This document shows, piece by piece, positions 43,272 through 51,918 of a DNA stretch of 64,000 nucleotides; the stretch's first letter is position 1; each line of letters begins with the position of its first letter. The stretch is taken from assembly GCA_963668245.2 (NCBI GenBank), contig OY764195.2:1054001-1118000 (forward strand), read 5' to 3'. This DNA comes from Anoxybacterium sp963668245. Its GTDB lineage: Bacteria > Bacillota > Clostridia > Peptostreptococcales > Anaerovoracaceae. The notes beneath the pieces are model-generated. The model had not been told where the DNA came from and did no database searches. It was given only the letters and a program-made list of their open reading frames with translations. The translations under genes were made by a program, and so were the position numbers.

Positions 43272-45359
43272 TTACTCCTTCATTATATATTTCACTCTTT
43301 GGTTATATTCTTCTCTTTTCCCTTTATTAAAGTTTTGGACTGGGCGCAAATACCCAACTACTCTGCTCCATACCTCTGTTAATTCCCCACATTCTGGGCA
43401 AGTGTAATGTTCCCCAGACAAATATCCATGGTCATTACAGATTGAAAATGTTGGGGTCAATGAAATGTAAGGAAGCTTATAATTAGTAAATGCTTTTTGA
43501 ATCAATCGTTTGGCTGCATTGGTATCCTTAATCTCTTCGCCAAGATAAAGATGAAGAACGGTACCACCCGTATAAAGGGATTGAAGCGCATCTTGCAAGT
43601 CAAGGGTTTCAAAGATATCATCTGTGTAACCTACAGGAAGTTGTGAAGAATTGGTATAATAAGGATAATTATCGCCAGCCACAAATATGTTAGGAAATTT
43701 TGCTCGATCCTTTTGTGCCAATCGATAACTGGTACCTTCTGCTGGAGTTGCTTCTAGGTTGTAATAGTGGCCAGTTTCTTCCTGAATATCTTTAATGACA
43801 TCTCTCATGTACTCTAAGGTACGAATCGAAAAATCTTGTCCTTCAGTTGTCGTTAAATCTAAATTTTCACCCAGGAGATTTTGGCAAGCTTCATTCATAC
43901 CAATGAGACCGATGGTGTTAAAATGATTATACCAATAACAACCAGTTCGCGCTTTTATATCCTTCAGATAGTTAGCAGAATAAGGATATAAACCCTTAGA
44001 CGTTTGTTCTTCAATTACTTTTCTCTTCATTTCCAGGCTATTTCTGGCAATGTTCATCTGTTGCCATAATCGAGTTTGAAACTCTGACTCACTGGATGAA
44101 ATATAGGCTAATCGAGGCAAATTGATTGTAACAACCCCAATGGAACCAGTCAAAGGGTTGGAACCAAATAAACCGCCGCCTCGTTTTCTTAACTCACTGG
44201 TATCTAATCGAAGACGGCAACACATTGAAAGTGCATCTTCGGGAGATAAATCGGAATTGATGTAATTTGAAAAGTAAGGGATTCCGTACTTGCATGTCAT
44301 CTCCATAATTTTTTCACTAACAGGACTATCCCAATCAAAATCCTTCGTGACATTTATGGTTGGAATTGGGAATGTGAAAACGCGACCTTTGGAATCACCT
44401 TCAACCATAACTTCGCAGAAAGCCATATTGAATAAATCCATTTCCTTTTGGAAATCACCATATTTTTTATCCATCAGCTTGCCCCCGATGAGGACATATT
44501 CGTCTCGAAGGGTACTTGGCGGAATTAAATCAAAGGTTAAATTTGAGAAAGGGCATTGGAAACCAACTCTCGTAGGAACATTCAAATTGAAAATAAATTC
44601 TTGTAATGCTTGCTTAATTGCTTTGTATTCCATATGATCGTAATGAATAAAAGGGGCACAATATGTATCGAAAGATGACCATGCTTGTGCACCAGCAGTC
44701 TCCCCTTGGGTAGTAAACGTAGAATTGACGATTTGTCCTAGGAAAGTTCGCAAATGCTTTGGAGCTTTTGACTCTACTTTTCCAGGAACACCTCCAAATC
44801 CATTGGATAAAATTTGACGGAGATCCCAACCGGCACAGTACGGGCCAAAAAATCCTAAATCATGAATATGAATGTCACCAGATTGGTGAGATTCTCTTAT
44901 TTCATCCGAATAAATCTCATGCAACCAATAATTCTGAGTAAAGGCTTCCCTCACATAGTTGTTGAGTCCATTGATTGATTTTTGTGTATTTGCGTTTTCT
45001 TGAACCTGCCAATCCATGTCATTTAGATAGTCTGTAAACATATTAATTGTTGCACCAATCAAGGCATTGGATTCTCTTGCAGAACGTCTTTTCTCACGGT
45101 ATAGAATATATGCTTTTGCCGTTTTCGCATGCCCATTTTCGATAAGCACTTTTTCAACAAGATCTTGGACTCCCTCGACTTCTGCTATCCCCTCTGGATA
45201 ACGTTGATCTGCAAGGCGGATTGCTTCATCTGCCAGGGCCTCTGAGGTGGAAAAATCATTTCCTCCTACTGCTTTTGCGGCTTTAAAAATAGCTAAGACG
45301 ATTTTTTCTTTTTTAAACAGGACCACTGAGCGGTCGCGTTTGATGATTTGCTTTAGCAC
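43272..45359 (-). CDS. nrdD: Anaerobic ribonucleoside-triphosphate reductase
   Basis: A 695-residue class III reductase that makes deoxyribonucleotides without oxygen. The ATP-cone regulatory domain is at the N-terminus (about 1-95; IIKRDRSVVLFKKEKI). The catalytic barrel contains GGLFGSNPLTGSIGVVTINL. The C-terminus has two Cys pairs for zinc (CNDHGYLSG, CPECGEL) and the glycyl radical loop RVVGYLRPV. GTG start with GGAGG upstream. Formate is the usual reductant for this family. Tandem NrdR-like boxes lie upstream. Confidence 0.96.
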   Translation of the reverse strand: MLKQIIKRDRSVVLFKKEKIVLAIFKAAKAVGGNDFSTSEALADEAIRLADQRYPEGIAEVEGVQDLVEKVLIENGHAKTAKAYILYREKRRSARESNALIGATINMFTDYLNDMDWQVQENANTQKSINGLNNYVREAFTQNYWLHEIYSDEIRESHQSGDIHIHDLGFFGPYCAGWDLRQILSNGFGGVPGKVESKAPKHLRTFLGQIVNSTFTTQGETAGAQAWSSFDTYCAPFIHYDHMEYKAIKQALQEFIFNLNVPTRVGFQCPFSNLTFDLIPPSTLRDEYVLIGGKLMDKKYGDFQKEMDLFNMAFCEVMVEGDSKGRVFTFPIPTINVTKDFDWDSPVSEKIMEMTCKYGIPYFSNYINSDLSPEDALSMCCRLRLDTSELRKRGGGLFGSNPLTGSIGVVTINLPRLAYISSSESEFQTRLWQQMNIARNSLEMKRKVIEEQTSKGLYPYSANYLKDIKARTGCYWYNHFNTIGLIGMNEACQNLLGENLDLTTTEGQDFSIRTLEYMRDVIKDIQEETGHYYNLEATPAEGTSYRLAQKDRAKFPNIFVAGDNYPYYTNSSQLPVGYTDDIFETLDLQDALQSLYTGGTVLHLYLGEEIKDTNAAKRLIQKAFTNYKLPYISLTPTFSICNDHGYLSGEHYTCPECGELTEVWSRVVGYLRPVQNFNKGKREEYNQRVKYIMKE

Positions 45360-45483
45360 AGTTCATTACCTCCAATATGACATAGAATACAAAACGGTAG
45401 ATTATCCATCTCCAATGAGAAAAATAGAATGAAAAAGGAATCAAATTAAGAAGGGAATCCTTTTATAGTAAATTAGATTATAA

Positions 45484-45533
45484 GCACTATATATAGTTGC
45501 AATGATATTTGTAACACCAATATATATATTAGA
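45484..45533. promoter_or_regulatory. Tandem NrdR-box-like sites upstream of nrdDG
   Basis: GCACTATATATAGTTG (45484-45499) and ACACCAATATATATATTAGA (45514-45533) resemble the NrdR box, roughly acaCwATATwTwGtgt. Their centres are 33 bp apart, about three helical turns, as expected for paired boxes. They lie in the divergent region with the DUF1847 gene; otherwise 45360-45677 shows only AT-rich sequence. Confidence 0.55.
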
Positions 45534-45677
45534 CTTCCGTTTTCTGGATGTCAATAGATGTGTGATAAGTATTAAAAAAACATATTAGTACAATTGAAGG
45601 AAACGAAAGGGGTTTTCTGATGTATAATGAAACTATCAATCATTCAATGACCGTTTACGAAAGAAGGAAGTGAAAGA

Positions 45678-46295
45678 ATGTATACGTGTGCACAATGTAA
45701 AGTTTATCGATGCAGAAGTGGTGAACTGGATCAACTACCAACCAATTGTCCATGTGGAGAAGACCAGGCGGAGATTCAATCAAAATATCATGAGCCAGAG
45801 AATCAACTACTTGCGTATCAATCTGCTTTAGTGGAAGCAGAAGGGTATTGTCAAAAAACGAGATTAGAAGAGACTATGGAGTTTGCAAGAAAATGCGATT
45901 TCCAAAAGATTGGTTTGGCTTTTTGCTATGGTTTGAGAAAAGAGGCTGAAATTTTAACAAAAATACTAAAACACAACGGATTTCAGGTGGAGTCTGTTAT
46001 TTGCAAAAATGGTAGCTTCCCAAAAGAGCTCATTGGAATCGAAGAGCACCAAAAACTCAGACCTGGGACAAGAGAACCCATGTGCAATCCTATCGGTCAA
46101 GCAGAATTACTAAACCGAGAGAAGACCGATTTTAATCTGGTCCTAGGGTTATGTGTGGGTCACGATTCTCTATTTTTGAAATATTCGGAAGCGCCAGTGA
46201 GTGTATTTGCTGTGAAAGACAGAGTACTAGCACATAATCCTCTTGGAGCTATTTACACGTCAGAGGGTTATTATAAAAATAAACTATTTCGCTAA
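45678..46295 (+). CDS. DUF1847 cysteine-rich protein
   Basis: A 205-residue protein with a cysteine-rich N-terminus (CAQCKVYRC, then CPCGED) typical of DUF1847, and further cysteines in FCYGLR, VICKNG, EPMCNP and LGLCVGHD that could bind a metal or Fe-S cluster. The function of the family is not established; it is found mainly in anaerobes. AAGAAGGAAGTG precedes the ATG. Divergent from nrdD. Confidence 0.8.
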   Translation: MYTCAQCKVYRCRSGELDQLPTNCPCGEDQAEIQSKYHEPENQLLAYQSALVEAEGYCQKTRLEETMEFARKCDFQKIGLAFCYGLRKEAEILTKILKHNGFQVESVICKNGSFPKELIGIEEHQKLRPGTREPMCNPIGQAELLNREKTDFNLVLGLCVGHDSLFLKYSEAPVSVFAVKDRVLAHNPLGAIYTSEGYYKNKLFR

Positions 46296-46354
46296 TTTGC
46301 TATTCATTTTTTTGAGAAGCTGTCGATATAGGGAATGAAGGGTAGGTGATTATT

Positions 46355-46825
46355 ATGAGTATGACTGTTTTCAATCAAGCAGCAATAAGCTATAGCAATT
46401 ATAGCTTATTAAATAGCAGTACTTATCAGACCTATTCAGTAGATGCTTCTGAGTTGTCGAAAGAACGATATAATGTATCTGGCATTAGAACCACCTTTTC
46501 AGCGATGACAGAAGCCACCGATTCCGCAAACCTTTATTCGATTGGAAAAATCGATAGCTTTGTAAAATCAAAGTTCGACTTTAGTCAAATTGGAACTTAT
46601 GAAGATTTGAATGACACCATCAATAGTTATGGTGTGAGTAGTTTATTAAACAATGATTCGGATCTTTCAGAGCTATATAGTTTTGCTCGCATTACCAGTC
46701 AGTTGAGTGCGGATTATATGAGTAGTTTGCTTGAATCAAATGGTTATGTAAGTAGTGCAGTTTCAAATTATACATCGTACTTAGAGGACGCTTCTTCCAA
46801 TAGCGTTTTGGACGTGTCCGCATAA
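46355..46825 (+). CDS. Hypothetical Ser/Tyr-rich protein
   Basis: A 156-residue protein rich in serine, tyrosine, asparagine and threonine (AAISYSNYSLLNSSTYQTYS), without signal peptide or membrane helix. It has helical stretches around SELSKERY and DSFVKSKF, and ends in VLDVSA. The ATG at 46355 follows GGGTAGGTGATTATT. Composition recalls flagellar or cell-surface-associated small proteins of Clostridia, but I do not recognise a family. It has a good terminator at 46840. Confidence 0.6.
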   Translation: MSMTVFNQAAISYSNYSLLNSSTYQTYSVDASELSKERYNVSGIRTTFSAMTEATDSANLYSIGKIDSFVKSKFDFSQIGTYEDLNDTINSYGVSSLLNNDSDLSELYSFARITSQLSADYMSSLLESNGYVSSAVSNYTSYLEDASSNSVLDVSA

Positions 46826-46839
46826 GTAATAATTGATGT

Positions 46840-46884
46840 AAAAAAGGATTCTCAAAGATATCATGATCAGAGAGAATCCTTTTT
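46840..46884. terminator. Bidirectional intrinsic terminator
   Basis: AAAAAGGATTCTC pairs with GAGAATCCTTTTT across an 18-base loop. It serves the small protein and the convergent hydG. Confidence 0.9.
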
Positions 46885-46931
46885 CAGTTCTTGTTGCAAT
46901 ACTATCATAGCTATTCACTTTTCAGTGAAAA

Positions 46932-48350
46932 CTATAATCTAAAATCTCTATTTCCATTTCCAATTTTTTCAAGGTTATCCTTAACAATTTTCTGAACCTT
47001 TTCTCTTGGTATGTTGGGAATTTGATCCTGAATCATTTGCTCTCCAAGGGATTTGGTTTTTGGAGAAGCATAATCCTCAAGGTATTCTTTTAATGTCATC
47101 AGTGCATTTGGGTGACAACAATTCTGAATCTCACCATTCTTGCTCAATGCCATGAACCGATCTCCAGTTCGGCCCTCCCGATAGCAGGCTGTGCAGAAGC
47201 TAGGAATAAAACCAAGTTCCATAAGCCATCCTACGATTTCGTCCAAGGTTCGTTTATCTGAAACATCAAACTGCTCTGATTTTTCATCCTCAGGTTCTGG
47301 TTCTACGTATCCCCCTACACTTGTTCTGGAACCACCACTGATTTGTGAAACCCCAAGACGGAGCACTTTTTCCCGACATGCTTTGCTTTCTCTGGTGGAT
47401 ACGATCATGCCAGTGTAAGGAACAGCAATACGGATGCATGCCACAATTTTTGCAAAAACATCATCATTGATTCCGTTGTCAAAGGAGTCTGCATCAATAT
47501 CATCCGCATGACGTATTCTTGGCACACTTATGGTATGTGGTCCTACGCCACATGCTGCTTCTAAGTGTTCTGCATGCATCAACAGTCCTGTAAAATCGTA
47601 CCGATAAAACTCCAACCCAAAAAGAACGCCAAGACCAACATCGTCAATTCCACCTTCCATTGCGCGATCCATAGCTTCTGTATGGTAAGCATAATTATGC
47701 TTTGGACCAGTTGGATGCAATTTTTCATAGCTGTCTTTATGGTAAGTTTCCTGAAATAAAATGTAGGTACCGATTCCGGCTTCCTGAAGCTTTTTGTAGT
47801 TTTCTACAGTAGTAGCGGCAATGTTCACATTGACTCTTCGGATTGCTCCGTTTTTATGATGAATGCCATATATCGTTTCGATGGATTCTAAAATATATTC
47901 AATTGGATTGATTACGGGGTCCTCCCCTGCTTCTAAAGCTAGCCGCTTGTGTCCCATGTCTTGCAATGCAATTACTTCATTTTTGATTTCCTCTTGCGTT
48001 AGCTTTTTTCGTGCAATATGCTTATTGGACATGTGATAAGGGCAATATACACAACCATTTACACAATAGTTTGAGAGGTATAGGGGGGCGAACATGACAA
48101 TTCGATTTCCATAAATATCTTTTTTCATTTGCTCAGCCAGAGCAAATATTTCCTGATTTTTATCTTCTAAATCACAATCCAGTAAAACAAGGGCTTCTCG
48201 GTGAGAAAGACCGTTTTTTTCTCTAGCCTTTGTGAGGATGGAATCGATAAGCTCAAGGTTGCTTTTATTGGCCTTCGCATATTCCATAGAATCTAATATT
48301 TCTTGATTACTAATGAACTCTTCTGCCTTTTTGGATTTTACATCATACAT
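46932..48350 (-). CDS. hydG: [FeFe]-hydrogenase H-cluster maturase HydG
   Basis: A 472-residue radical-SAM tyrosine lyase that makes the CO and CN ligands of the H-cluster. CVNGCVYCPYH gives the SAM cluster motif. The C-terminal domain keeps CTACYREGRTGDRF and the later CCHPN of the second cluster, which separate it from ThiH. The ATG at 48350 has GGAGGG seven bases upstream. It is the third gene of a TM1266 family-hydE-hydG operon; HydF and the hydrogenase are outside the window. Confidence 0.95.
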   Translation of the reverse strand: MYDVKSKKAEEFISNQEILDSMEYAKANKSNLELIDSILTKAREKNGLSHREALVLLDCDLEDKNQEIFALAEQMKKDIYGNRIVMFAPLYLSNYCVNGCVYCPYHMSNKHIARKKLTQEEIKNEVIALQDMGHKRLALEAGEDPVINPIEYILESIETIYGIHHKNGAIRRVNVNIAATTVENYKKLQEAGIGTYILFQETYHKDSYEKLHPTGPKHNYAYHTEAMDRAMEGGIDDVGLGVLFGLEFYRYDFTGLLMHAEHLEAACGVGPHTISVPRIRHADDIDADSFDNGINDDVFAKIVACIRIAVPYTGMIVSTRESKACREKVLRLGVSQISGGSRTSVGGYVEPEPEDEKSEQFDVSDKRTLDEIVGWLMELGFIPSFCTACYREGRTGDRFMALSKNGEIQNCCHPNALMTLKEYLEDYASPKTKSLGEQMIQDQIPNIPREKVQKIVKDNLEKIGNGNRDFRL

Positions 48351-48382
48351 TATGGTTCCCTCCATGATGAACTCATACTACT

Positions 48383-49423
48383 TCATCTTGTTTTTGCATC
48401 GCCTCGGTCAACAACTACCTGATAGCCAATGCTGTTCATTCGGTCTTCAATTCCTTGCTTGCACTCTGCAGCTTCATCGCCAGTACAAATTTTATTATCA
48501 TATAATAAGTACTTTTCTCTTACATCTATGGGTGATAAATTTGGCATAACAACATTTGCTCCAGCCAATACTCCTTTTTCACGACCCATAGAATCAATTG
48601 TTCCAAGAGCTGTTGTGGTTGGGAGTAACGCAGCAGGCAACATCAACCGAATGAGTCCGAGCATAAATAATGTCAATTCAACAGTACCTCCTTTTTCTTT
48701 TGCAAAAGGAGTATCGTGATGAGGAATAAATGGACCAATTCCTACCATTGCTGGCTGTAATTCTTGGAGAAACACTAAATCTTCTGCAAGATTTTCATTT
48801 GTTTGCCCTGGAGAACCAACCATAAATCCACTTCCAACTTGATAGCCAAGCTTTTTCAAATTGGATAAGCATTTCATTCGATTATCCAAAGTCATTTCGG
48901 ATGGGTGCAATTCGCTGTAGTGAGAAGGGTTTGCTGTTTCGTGTCGAAGTAAAAAGCGATCAGCTCCCGCTTCTTTATATGCCTTATAACTCTCATAAGG
49001 TTTTTCTCCGATGGATAAGGTCAATGCACAGTCAGGGTATCCTTCTTTGATTGAACGAATCAAATCGGTCATTCGATCATCTGTAAAATATGGGTCTTCT
49101 CCGCCTTGCAAGACGAATGTTCGGAAGCCTAGCCCATAGCCCTCCTTGCAGCAGGACAGTATTTGATCTTTGGTCAGTCGATATCTGGACGCATTTTGAT
49201 TGCTCCTGCGTATTCCGCAATATAGACAATCATTTTTACAATAATTTGTAAACTCAATGAGCCCGCGCATATATACTGCATCGCCATAATTTTCTTGGCG
49301 AATCAAACGAGCTCGCTCAAAAAGATACTCGGAAAGTTCCTCTGTTCGGTTTTCAATGAGGGATAAAAATTCCTCTTTTGATAATTTGTGCTCACGCTCT
49401 AGCTTATTGATTAAGTGCTCCAT
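48383..49423 (-). CDS. hydE: [FeFe]-hydrogenase H-cluster maturase HydE
   Basis: A 346-residue radical-SAM enzyme of H-cluster assembly, related to biotin synthase. The cluster motif is CKNDCLYCGIR; LQGGEDPYF and GSGFMVGSPGQT are typical of HydE. The ATG at 49423 is nine bases after AGGAGG, better than the ATG immediately following it. It lies 5 bp downstream of the TM1266-family gene and 32 bp upstream of hydG, all on one transcript. Confidence 0.95.
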   Translation of the reverse strand: MEHLINKLEREHKLSKEEFLSLIENRTEELSEYLFERARLIRQENYGDAVYMRGLIEFTNYCKNDCLYCGIRRSNQNASRYRLTKDQILSCCKEGYGLGFRTFVLQGGEDPYFTDDRMTDLIRSIKEGYPDCALTLSIGEKPYESYKAYKEAGADRFLLRHETANPSHYSELHPSEMTLDNRMKCLSNLKKLGYQVGSGFMVGSPGQTNENLAEDLVFLQELQPAMVGIGPFIPHHDTPFAKEKGGTVELTLFMLGLIRLMLPAALLPTTTALGTIDSMGREKGVLAGANVVMPNLSPIDVREKYLLYDNKICTGDEAAECKQGIEDRMNSIGYQVVVDRGDAKTR

Positions 49424-49428
49424 AGGGA

Positions 49429-49695
49429 TCATCCTCCTGTGGCGTTGTCCGGAAGCTTGGAATAGACGGTTTTTGTACTAATGCCAGGAAGCATTCCTAG
49501 TTTACCTGATAGAGAACTAATCACGTCGCCTGGAGCATCAATAGCGATGCTAATAATTGAAATATCACGTTTTTGGTATGGAATGCCCATTCTTCCTATA
49601 ATATATTTTGCATATTGGTGTAGGAGCTGATTTAATTTTTCGACGGAGTCTTGGTTTTCAATGATAACACCAATTAATGCGACCCTATCTTCCAT
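49429..49695 (-). CDS. TM1266-family putative regulator of the iron-only hydrogenase system
   Basis: An 88-residue ACT-like protein (RVALIGVIIENQDSVEKLN, PGDVISSLSGKLG, KTVYSK). This family is repeatedly found beside hydE/hydF/hydG and is named as a putative regulator of the hydrogenase system; the ligand is unknown. GAGGAAGTG precedes the ATG at 49695. It is the first gene of the hydE-hydG operon, behind the leader at 49725-49835. Confidence 0.85.
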   Translation of the reverse strand: MEDRVALIGVIIENQDSVEKLNQLLHQYAKYIIGRMGIPYQKRDISIISIAIDAPGDVISSLSGKLGMLPGISTKTVYSKLPDNATGG

Positions 49696-49724
49696 ATAAC
49701 ACTTCCTCTCAATGGTTATTCGCA

Positions 49725-49835
49725 CAAAAAAATGCGCCTAAAAAGGCGCAAAAATAGCAATAAGCGGGTTCTATTTTGTGCCTTTCCCCTCAGGACGAAC
49801 CTTTGGGCGTCAGAACAACATCCATTTATATTTGT
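49725..49835 (-). ncRNA. Structured leader RNA with terminator upstream of the hyd maturase operon
   Basis: On the minus strand, GTTCT (plus 49812-49816) can pair with AGAAC (plus 49768-49772), enclosing a hairpin closed by GACG/CGTC (plus 49794-49811) and a CCTGAGGGGAAAGG element. Downstream, TGCGCCT-TTTT-AGGCGCA followed by seven T (plus 49726-49750) is a strong intrinsic terminator 30 bp before the first gene. This aptamer-plus-terminator layout suggests a riboswitch or protein-binding attenuator. I do not recognise its class. Confidence 0.6.
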
Positions 49836-49841
49836 GGTTTC

Positions 49842-49870
49842 AGTATATAGAAAAAACTGATCCACTGCAA
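49842..49870 (-). promoter_or_regulatory. Promoter of the hydrogenase maturase operon
   Basis: On the minus strand TTGCAG, 17 bases, TATACT. It implies a leader of about 140 bases that contains the terminator at 49725-49750. Confidence 0.6.
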
Positions 49871-49906
49871 GATATATTTATAAACTTCGTCAATAAAATA
49901 TGCTCA

Positions 49907-50329
49907 TTATACTCCCAAAATTTCGTAAAGAATTCGGTATAGGTCTTTTGCATCTTTTTCTGGCAAATTCACACAACTTGCGATTCGTTGTGGCACTGTC
50001 TTAGCAGATTCTTTAAGCTGGTGCCCCTGGGCGGTTAGCGACACAATCACAATTCTTTCGTCAGAAGTACTGCGATTTCTTTTGATATACCCCTGAGATT
50101 CCAATTTTTTTAGCAAAGGGGTGAGGGTGCCTGAATCAAGAAATAGTTTTTCTCCCAGACTCTTTACTGGTTGGTGATCCTCCTCCCAAAGAGCCAAAAG
50201 GGTGATGTACTGAGTGTACGTTATTCCCAATGGCTCCAAAACGGGAGTATATAACCTCGTGATTTGTCTAGAGGCAGCATATAAAGGGAAACAGAGCTGA
50301 TTTTCTAGTTTTAGCTGTGAGTAGGTCAT
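49907..50329 (-). CDS. MarR/OhrR-family peroxide-sensing repressor
   Basis: A 140-residue winged-helix regulator. The conserved sensing cysteine of OhrR is present as C13 (ENQLCFPLYAASRQI). The DNA-binding helix region SLGEKLFLDSGTLTPLLKKLE and wing NRSTSDERIV are typical. OhrR releases DNA when this cysteine is oxidised by organic peroxides. AGGAGATAACA precedes the ATG. It lies 15 bp downstream of the peroxidase gene, and the promoter at 50952 carries a matching palindrome. Confidence 0.88.
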   Translation of the reverse strand: MTYSQLKLENQLCFPLYAASRQITRLYTPVLEPLGITYTQYITLLALWEEDHQPVKSLGEKLFLDSGTLTPLLKKLESQGYIKRNRSTSDERIVIVSLTAQGHQLKESAKTVPQRIASCVNLPEKDAKDLYRILYEILGV

Positions 50330-50344
50330 TGTTATCTCCTATGG

Positions 50345-50881
50345 TTATGCCAGCAACGCTTCAATATGAGAGGATAGTTCTTCTGGAGTGACGGTAGGAC
50401 CAAATCGATTGACGATGTTCCCATCTCGATCAACAAGGAATTTTGTAAAATTCCATTTGATTTCACTGCCTAAAACTACTTGAGAAAGATCTTCCAATAC
50501 TTTATGGAATGCTCCAGCTTTATCGTTTTCAAAATCCTTTGGAGCTTGCTCCTTTAAATAAACATAGAGAGGATCTGCTTCTTTGCCATTGACTTTAAGC
50601 TTCCCAAAAGTCTGAAACGATACTCCATAATTTAACTTGCAGAAATTAACGATTTCATCGTTGGTTCCAGGTGCTTGGTTTAAAAACTGGTTGCAAGGGA
50701 AATCTAAAATCTCCAGGCCTTTTTCTTGGTATTTTTCGTAAAGAGCTTCAAGACCCTCATACTGAGGAGTAAAACCACACCCTGTAGCTGTGTTTACAAT
50801 TAATAATACTTTACCTTTATAATCTTCCAGAGAAACCTCTTGGTCTACTGTATTTTTTACTTTGAAATCATATATACTCAT
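50345..50881 (-). CDS. Glutathione peroxidase-family thiol peroxidase
   Basis: A 178-residue cytoplasmic peroxidase (BsaA/Gpx family). The catalytic cysteine is C35 in TATGCGFTPQY, a cysteine and not selenocysteine. DFPCNQFLNQAPG supplies the glutamine and possible resolving-cysteine region, and IKWNFTKFLVD the tryptophan. In bacteria without glutathione such enzymes use thioredoxin. AAAGGAATAAAAGAAA precedes the ATG. It is co-transcribed with ohrR and should protect this anaerobe from organic hydroperoxides. Confidence 0.92.
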   Translation of the reverse strand: MSIYDFKVKNTVDQEVSLEDYKGKVLLIVNTATGCGFTPQYEGLEALYEKYQEKGLEILDFPCNQFLNQAPGTNDEIVNFCKLNYGVSFQTFGKLKVNGKEADPLYVYLKEQAPKDFENDKAGAFHKVLEDLSQVVLGSEIKWNFTKFLVDRDGNIVNRFGPTVTPEELSSHIEALLA

Positions 50882-50943
50882 TTTCTTTTATTCCTTTCCA
50901 TTTTTTCGATTGATTGAAACCGAAACATAAATAAATATTTTTT

Positions 50944-50980
50944 ACAATTATATTTTATAAAATTTAATTTGGCGTGTCAA
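50944..50980 (-). promoter_or_regulatory. Promoter with overlapping OhrR-like operator
   Basis: On the minus strand TTGACA (plus 50975-50980), 17 bases, TAAAAT (plus 50952-50957). An imperfect palindrome centred on ATTTTATAAAAT, with AATT arms, covers the -10 and spacer and resembles the AT-rich OhrR operator, as expected for autoregulation. Confidence 0.6.
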
Positions 50981-51105
50981 TGTTTTTTTTCTAGTACTGG
51001 CGAAAATAAATTTTGATGAAAATCAAGATATGATATAATTTCTCTATATTAAGGGTATCAAATTATATAATGGAAATGATAATAAAGTAAGAGGGGCGTG
51101 AAGAA

Positions 51106-51810
51106 ATGAATTTGAAAAATCAAGTAAGAGACAATCAAAAAAACCAGTGCGTTGCTACCTCCAAAAAAATGAATCAAATAGAAGAAAGAGCCGATGCTGC
51201 GGGATTATCTTATTATAAGATGATGGAAAATGCTGGCGTTGGTGCCGCAGAACAAATCACCAATCGACATGCTATGTCCGGCAAACGGGTTGTGGTTTTT
51301 TGCGGAAAAGGAAACAATGGTGGTGATGGATTTGTTGTTGCCCGAAAACTGACGGAGCAGGGCGCATCGGTATTTATCTTTTTAGTAGGAGATGAATCTA
51401 AAACGGAAGATGGAAACCGGAATCTACAAATATGTGAGACCATGGGTATTCCTATCGTTTCTTTCAATGACCCTGAGATTGAATTGGCAGTTGTTGAAGA
51501 AGCAGATATTCTGATCGATGCCATTTATGGAACGGGATTCCACGGGAATTTGAATGAAGTGGCGAAAAAAGCCACCGATTTAATCAATCGCCAAGAGGCT
51601 TTTGTTTATTCGTTAGATATCCCAAGCGGACTCAATGGTGATAGCGGTGAAGCGGATCCAGCGACAGTCAAAGCAAACATGACTGTGGTATTTCATGCAC
51701 TAAAACCTGCCCATGTCAAAAAAGAAAACGTTGCTTATTGCGGCGATATTGTTTGTATTTCTATTGGAATTGAAAATGTTCTGGATGAAGAAATCTTGGA
51801 GGAATCTTGA
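51106..51810 (+). CDS. nnrE: NAD(P)H-hydrate epimerase (YjeF N-domain)
   Basis: A 234-residue protein with only the YjeF N-terminal domain. VVVFCGKGNNGGDGFVVAR, ADILIDAIYGTGF and SLDIPSGLNGDSG are the family signatures. It interconverts R and S hydrates of NAD(P)H so that the dehydratase can repair them. The dehydratase domain often fused in bacteria is absent here and must be separate. A GAGGGG site precedes the ATG, and ATATGATATAAT lies upstream as a -10. Confidence 0.88.
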   Translation: MNLKNQVRDNQKNQCVATSKKMNQIEERADAAGLSYYKMMENAGVGAAEQITNRHAMSGKRVVVFCGKGNNGGDGFVVARKLTEQGASVFIFLVGDESKTEDGNRNLQICETMGIPIVSFNDPEIELAVVEEADILIDAIYGTGFHGNLNEVAKKATDLINRQEAFVYSLDIPSGLNGDSGEADPATVKANMTVVFHALKPAHVKKENVAYCGDIVCISIGIENVLDEEILEES

Positions 51811-51918
51811 AATAAGAAATCCTTGAAGGATGAAAGGATTGATTCCAGCAAAAGATAGATGTATACTGATATCAGAGAAAAGTTGTTTCTTCATGTCGTT
51901 TAGAAGTTGGTGGTTTTC

